DNA from: Amaricoccus solimangrovi
Lineage (GTDB): Bacteria; Pseudomonadota; Alphaproteobacteria; Rhodobacterales; Rhodobacteraceae
Direction: 5' to 3'
DNA length: 32,949 nucleotides
Assembly (NCBI RefSeq): GCF_006385685.1
Contig: NZ_VFRP01000033.1
Coordinates: 1 to 32,949, forward strand
Position numbers and translations under genes: made by a program. The stretch's first letter is position 1; each line of letters opens with the position of its first letter. This document shows, piece by piece, positions 30,688 through 32,949 of this stretch. A model generated the notes under the pieces. That model was given only the letters and a program-made list of their open reading frames with translations, did not search any database and had not been told where the DNA came from.

Positions 30688-31331
30688 GACGCGACCTCGC
30701 GCGGATAGTCGCCATCGCGTTCCAGCCGGCGCCTGCAGGGCGGGATCCAGCCGAGACCGGTCCATTTCGACGCGTCGAGCCAGACCAGCCAGCAATAGGC
30801 CGTCGCGGTCGAGCCCGTCGCGGTGAGGCGCCCCTTGTGCATCGGCACCCGCTCGCTGAACTGGAGGACGTAGGCGGGCGGGTTCACGCGATAGATCGCG
30901 TTGAACCGCTCCACCCCTTCGATGAACGAGGTGCGCACGAGCATCGCGAAGCCGTCGAGCGCCACCCTGCCGGCGCGTTCGATGAAGGCCTGCGCGAGCC
31001 GGAACGGCGGATTGGTGATCACCCAGTCCGGCCGCGTCGGGCAGCGCGGCCCCGTGTTGGCGATGAGGAAATCGCAAGTCGGGAGGCCGACGCCGTAGTC
31101 GTGCACGTCGCTGGCCCAGACCTCCGCGAAATACTCCGCCAGCGGCCGCGCCATGTGGCCCTCGCCGGCGGCCGGCTCCCAGACGGTCCCGAGGCCGTGT
31201 TCGATCAGCCCCTGAGCGAGGAGCCATTCGCAGAGCGCCCGGGTCGCCCAGGGCGGAGTGGGGAAATAGTCGAGGCTGTCGTGTGGCTCGGCGCGGCGCG
31301 CCATGACCGCGGCGCTGGTATTCTGGGTCAT
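30684..31331 (-). CDS. Orphan phage DNA methyltransferase (probable N6-adenine)
   Basis: The protein has 215 residues. It contains the SAM-binding motif I VWEPAAGEGHMARPLAEYF (about 50-68), the acidic end of the next strand (VWASDVHDYG) and catalytic motif IV WVITNPPFRLAQAF (about 103-116). NPPF is typical of N6-adenine methyltransferases. A preceding YFPTPPWATRALCEWLL is also common in phage versions. No restriction enzyme gene is adjacent, so likely roles are protecting phage DNA or altering transcription by methylation. The recognition site cannot be deduced. It overlaps the GapR-like stop (ATGA). Confidence 0.85.
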   Translation of the reverse strand: MTQNTSAAVMARRAEPHDSLDYFPTPPWATRALCEWLLAQGLIEHGLGTVWEPAAGEGHMARPLAEYFAEVWASDVHDYGVGLPTCDFLIANTGPRCPTRPDWVITNPPFRLAQAFIERAGRVALDGFAMLVRTSFIEGVERFNAIYRVNPPAYVLQFSERVPMHKGRLTATGSTATAYCWLVWLDASKWTGLGWIPPCRRRLERDGDYPREVAS

Positions 31332-31660
31332 GCCGGCGCGCTCTCACTTTCCTCGGCGGCGCCCGACGCCCGCTGGAAGGCCCAGCCCGCCAGTGGCGTG
31401 CCTTCCATCCCCATCGCGTCGCGATAGAGGGCGAGCATCTCCTGTTCCTCGGAGATCTCCGACCACTCCCGCTGGCGCTCGCGCAGCAGCATCCGGATGA
31501 TCTTCGTGTCGTAGCCTTGCGCCTTGGCCTCAGCCATGACGGCTTTCGTATCGTCCGACAGCGCGGCGCGTTGCTCCGCCAGGCGCTCGAGTCGCTCGAC
31601 GAACGCCCGCAGCTGGCCGGCGACAACGGTGTTTCCTCTGACTTTCTGGCGTCTCGCCAT
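31328..31660 (-). CDS. gapR: GapR-like nucleoid-associated protein (DUF2312)
   Basis: The protein has 110 residues. TVVAGQLRAFVERLERLAEQRAALSDDTKAVMAEAKAQGYDTKIIRMLLRERQRE and the following EEQEMLALYRDAMGM match the DUF2312/GapR pattern (long coiled-coil helix, AEAKxxGxD, ILRxRK-like, EExxLLxLYxxALG). GapR binds overtwisted AT-rich DNA ahead of forks and polymerase in Caulobacter and stimulates topoisomerases. This copy has about 20 extra C-terminal residues. AAGGAGG before ATG 31660 fixes the start. In a phage it could help replication, regulate transcription or compete with host GapR; these are inferences. Confidence 0.88.
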   Translation of the reverse strand: MARRQKVRGNTVVAGQLRAFVERLERLAEQRAALSDDTKAVMAEAKAQGYDTKIIRMLLRERQREWSEISEEQEMLALYRDAMGMEGTPLAGWAFQRASGAAEESESAPA

Positions 31661-31671
31661 GGCCTTCCTCC

Positions 31672-32418
31672 TTACTCCGCCGCCGTCCGGCCCGCCTCGG
31701 CGAGCCGCGCTTCCGCGCGCCGCAGCGCCTCGGCCTGCGCGGCCGAACCGCGCACGGGCACGAGGGTGTTGAATCGGTTCACGATGTCGGCCGGTTTCCG
31801 GCCCGGGAGCTTCTGGCTGATCTTCCAGGTGTTCTCGCCGAGGGCGAGGCCGCGCAGGATCGTGACGTCCTCCGCCGGCGACCAGCCGCCGTCCCCGAGC
31901 GCCGCGCGGCGCTGCGTCTCGGCATAGGTGTGCGGATCGACCACCTTCGCCGGCGCGGAGGACGCGGGCGCGACATCGGGCCCCGCGAGGCCACTCGGCA
32001 TTATCGAGGATTCCGGCTCGGAATTTTGCGGAATGGCGTCGATGGCCTGCGCCTCGGCCTCCTCGACCGCTCCGGAGGGCGCGGGCGGTTCCGGCTCGTC
32101 GGCGGGCTCCGGAGCGGCGCTGGCCGCTTTCCGCGCCAGGTTCTTCGCCGCCATCACCTTGCCGCGCAGCCGCGCGAACTTCACGCCGGTGTCGTGGGCG
32201 ACGTCGCTCTCCTTCTCGCCCGCCAGCACGCGGGCGACGAGCGGCTCCCAGCTCTCGGGCTCGATCCCGGGCGCGGATTTGCGCGGCGCGGCGGCGGAGG
32301 ACGGAGGCGATACGGGAACCTCCGCCGCCGCCGCGCCACTCCCCTCCGTCGCGGATTCGCCCGCCGCGCCGGAGGATCCGGTTTCGTCCTGGTCCGGGAA
32401 GACGGGCGCGCTATCCAT
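31672..32418 (-). CDS. Myb/SANT-like putative DNA-binding protein
   Basis: The protein has 248 residues. About 50 N-terminal residues are acidic and low-complexity. A small helical unit (SWEPLVARVLAGEKESDVAHDTGVKFARLRGKV) at about 55-95 looks like a helix-turn-helix. A Pro/Glu-rich linker follows. WSPAEDVTILRGLALGENTWKISQKLPGRKPADIVNRFNTL at about 178-218 has the spacing of a SANT/Myb-like helix-turn-helix. The end is Ala/Arg-rich. A transcription regulator is likely but its targets are unknown. The start overlaps the DUF6378 gene by 8 bp. The TAA stop is part of the GapR gene's Shine-Dalgarno. Confidence 0.65.
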   Translation of the reverse strand: MDSAPVFPDQDETGSSGAAGESATEGSGAAAAEVPVSPPSSAAAPRKSAPGIEPESWEPLVARVLAGEKESDVAHDTGVKFARLRGKVMAAKNLARKAASAAPEPADEPEPPAPSGAVEEAEAQAIDAIPQNSEPESSIMPSGLAGPDVAPASSAPAKVVDPHTYAETQRRAALGDGGWSPAEDVTILRGLALGENTWKISQKLPGRKPADIVNRFNTLVPVRGSAAQAEALRRAEARLAEAGRTAAE

Positions 32419-32911
32419 CGCACCGCCCCCCCCCTGCAGGGCCCGGCGCGGGCGGCGCGTCCGCCACGCCCGGGTCCCTGTTCACGATAACTCGCTCGTC
32501 GCCAGCCGGAGCCACGTCCTCGCGAACTTCCGGCGGATCGGCCAGAACTCGCGCAACCGGCCAGCCCCGGCTGTCGATCTCGACGCCGAGACGCAGCGTG
32601 ATCTCGCGCCCCGGCACCGCCGCGCCGCCGAGCTCGCCGCCGATCGCCGCGTAGCCGGCCATGTCGATCCAGTTGTCCGCGTGGCCCGGATTGCCCTTCG
32701 CCCGCGCGAGCTTGAGAAGGACCATCAGCTGCGCGACGTCGGGCGCCGAGATGGCGATCCCCAGGTGCGCCGACCAGAGCGCGGCGATGCTGGCGAAACT
32801 GTCCTCCGCCCGCCCGTGCGTCGCGGCCCTGTCGCGGGTCACCGCGTCGCGCGCCTGGTCGAGCAGCGCCGCGCGCAGGTGGCCGTCAGTCGGTGTCGTG
32901 CTGCCCATCAT
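32411..32911 (-). CDS. DUF6378-family phage protein
   Basis: The protein has 166 residues. RDRAATHGRAEDSFASIAALWSAHLGIAISAPDVAQLMVLLKLARAKGNPGHADNWIDMAGYAAIG (about 30-95) matches DUF6378, a small all-helical domain frequent in phages and of unconfirmed function; the HADNWIDMAGYAA segment recalls all-alpha nucleotide pyrophosphohydrolases. GAGGAGAGG lies before ATG 32911. The remaining 65 residues are poorly conserved and end in a Gly run encoded by nine G residues. Genes before it lie outside the window. Confidence 0.8.
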   Translation of the reverse strand: MMGSTTPTDGHLRAALLDQARDAVTRDRAATHGRAEDSFASIAALWSAHLGIAISAPDVAQLMVLLKLARAKGNPGHADNWIDMAGYAAIGGELGGAAVPGREITLRLGVEIDSRGWPVARVLADPPEVREDVAPAGDERVIVNRDPGVADAPPAPGPAGGGRCDG

Positions 32912-32949
32912 CCTCTCCTCAGGCCGGGGAAAAGGCGCCGGGCCCGAAG

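Noticed and set aside
30379-31626. A 415-residue minus-strand frame spanning the GapR-like, methyltransferase and small-protein genes
   Set aside because: Only its last 102 codons are a real gene, starting at 30687 with an ATGA overlap. The rest is an alternative frame of the two preceding genes.

Overview
The window is most of a lambda-like siphophage genome, probably a prophage, from a GC-rich alphaproteobacterium, most likely of the Rhodobacterales. Three things point to that host: a GapR-type (DUF2312) protein, a family essentially confined to Alphaproteobacteria; phage proteins of the DUF6378, DUF6441, DUF6950 and Rcc01079 spike-base types; and uniformly high GC. No integrase, CI-type repressor, helicase, tRNA, CRISPR array or insertion sequence is visible. 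Both phage ends lie outside the window, and the endolysin gene is cut by the left edge.

Almost every gene is on the minus strand, so the map reads right to left. (1) 32911-28026 is an early or middle block: a DUF6378 protein, a Myb/SANT-like protein, a GapR-like nucleoid protein, an orphan adenine methyltransferase, a small unknown, a DUF1376-like replication protein, a 169-bp gap full of GTGACAG inverted repeats, an unknown protein, a 53-residue coiled-coil protein and a NusG paralogue. (2) 28025-27623 is a 403-bp non-coding control region with an intrinsic terminator and further inverted repeats. (3) 27622-19388 is packaging and head: terminase small and large subunits, gpW joiner, portal, an Rcc01079-like spike-base protein, an S49 protease with a nested scaffold start, an intrinsic terminator, gpD-like decoration, gpE-like major capsid, a small protein and an FII-like connector. 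(4) 19388-2765 is the tail: completion protein, terminator, tube, the G/GT chaperones with a -1 frameshift at GGGAAAC, tape measure, distal-tail proteins, a DUF6950 peptidase-like protein, a 1578-residue J-type tip protein, three small proteins and a 1326-residue fibre or tailspike. (5) 2599-1859 is a Rha/KilA-C antirepressor. (6) 789-1613 is a plus-strand RelE/Xre toxin-antitoxin module. (7) 743-1 is lysis: a membrane-anchored coiled-coil protein and a truncated amidase endolysin.

Most genes overlap by ATGA, GTGA or TGATG junctions, so the long modules are translationally coupled. The NusG paralogue sits where lambda carries its late antiterminator Q: last gene before an intrinsic terminator and the terminase genes. 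A second intrinsic terminator lies inside the head operon. I infer that the NusG-like protein modifies RNA polymerase to read through both. Other points of interest are the frameshift that makes a GT chaperone with no start codon of its own, the internal scaffold start, the repeat cluster (possible replication origin or operator), a palindromic operator shared by the toxin-antitoxin and lysis genes, and the unrecognised C-terminal domain of the large fibre.
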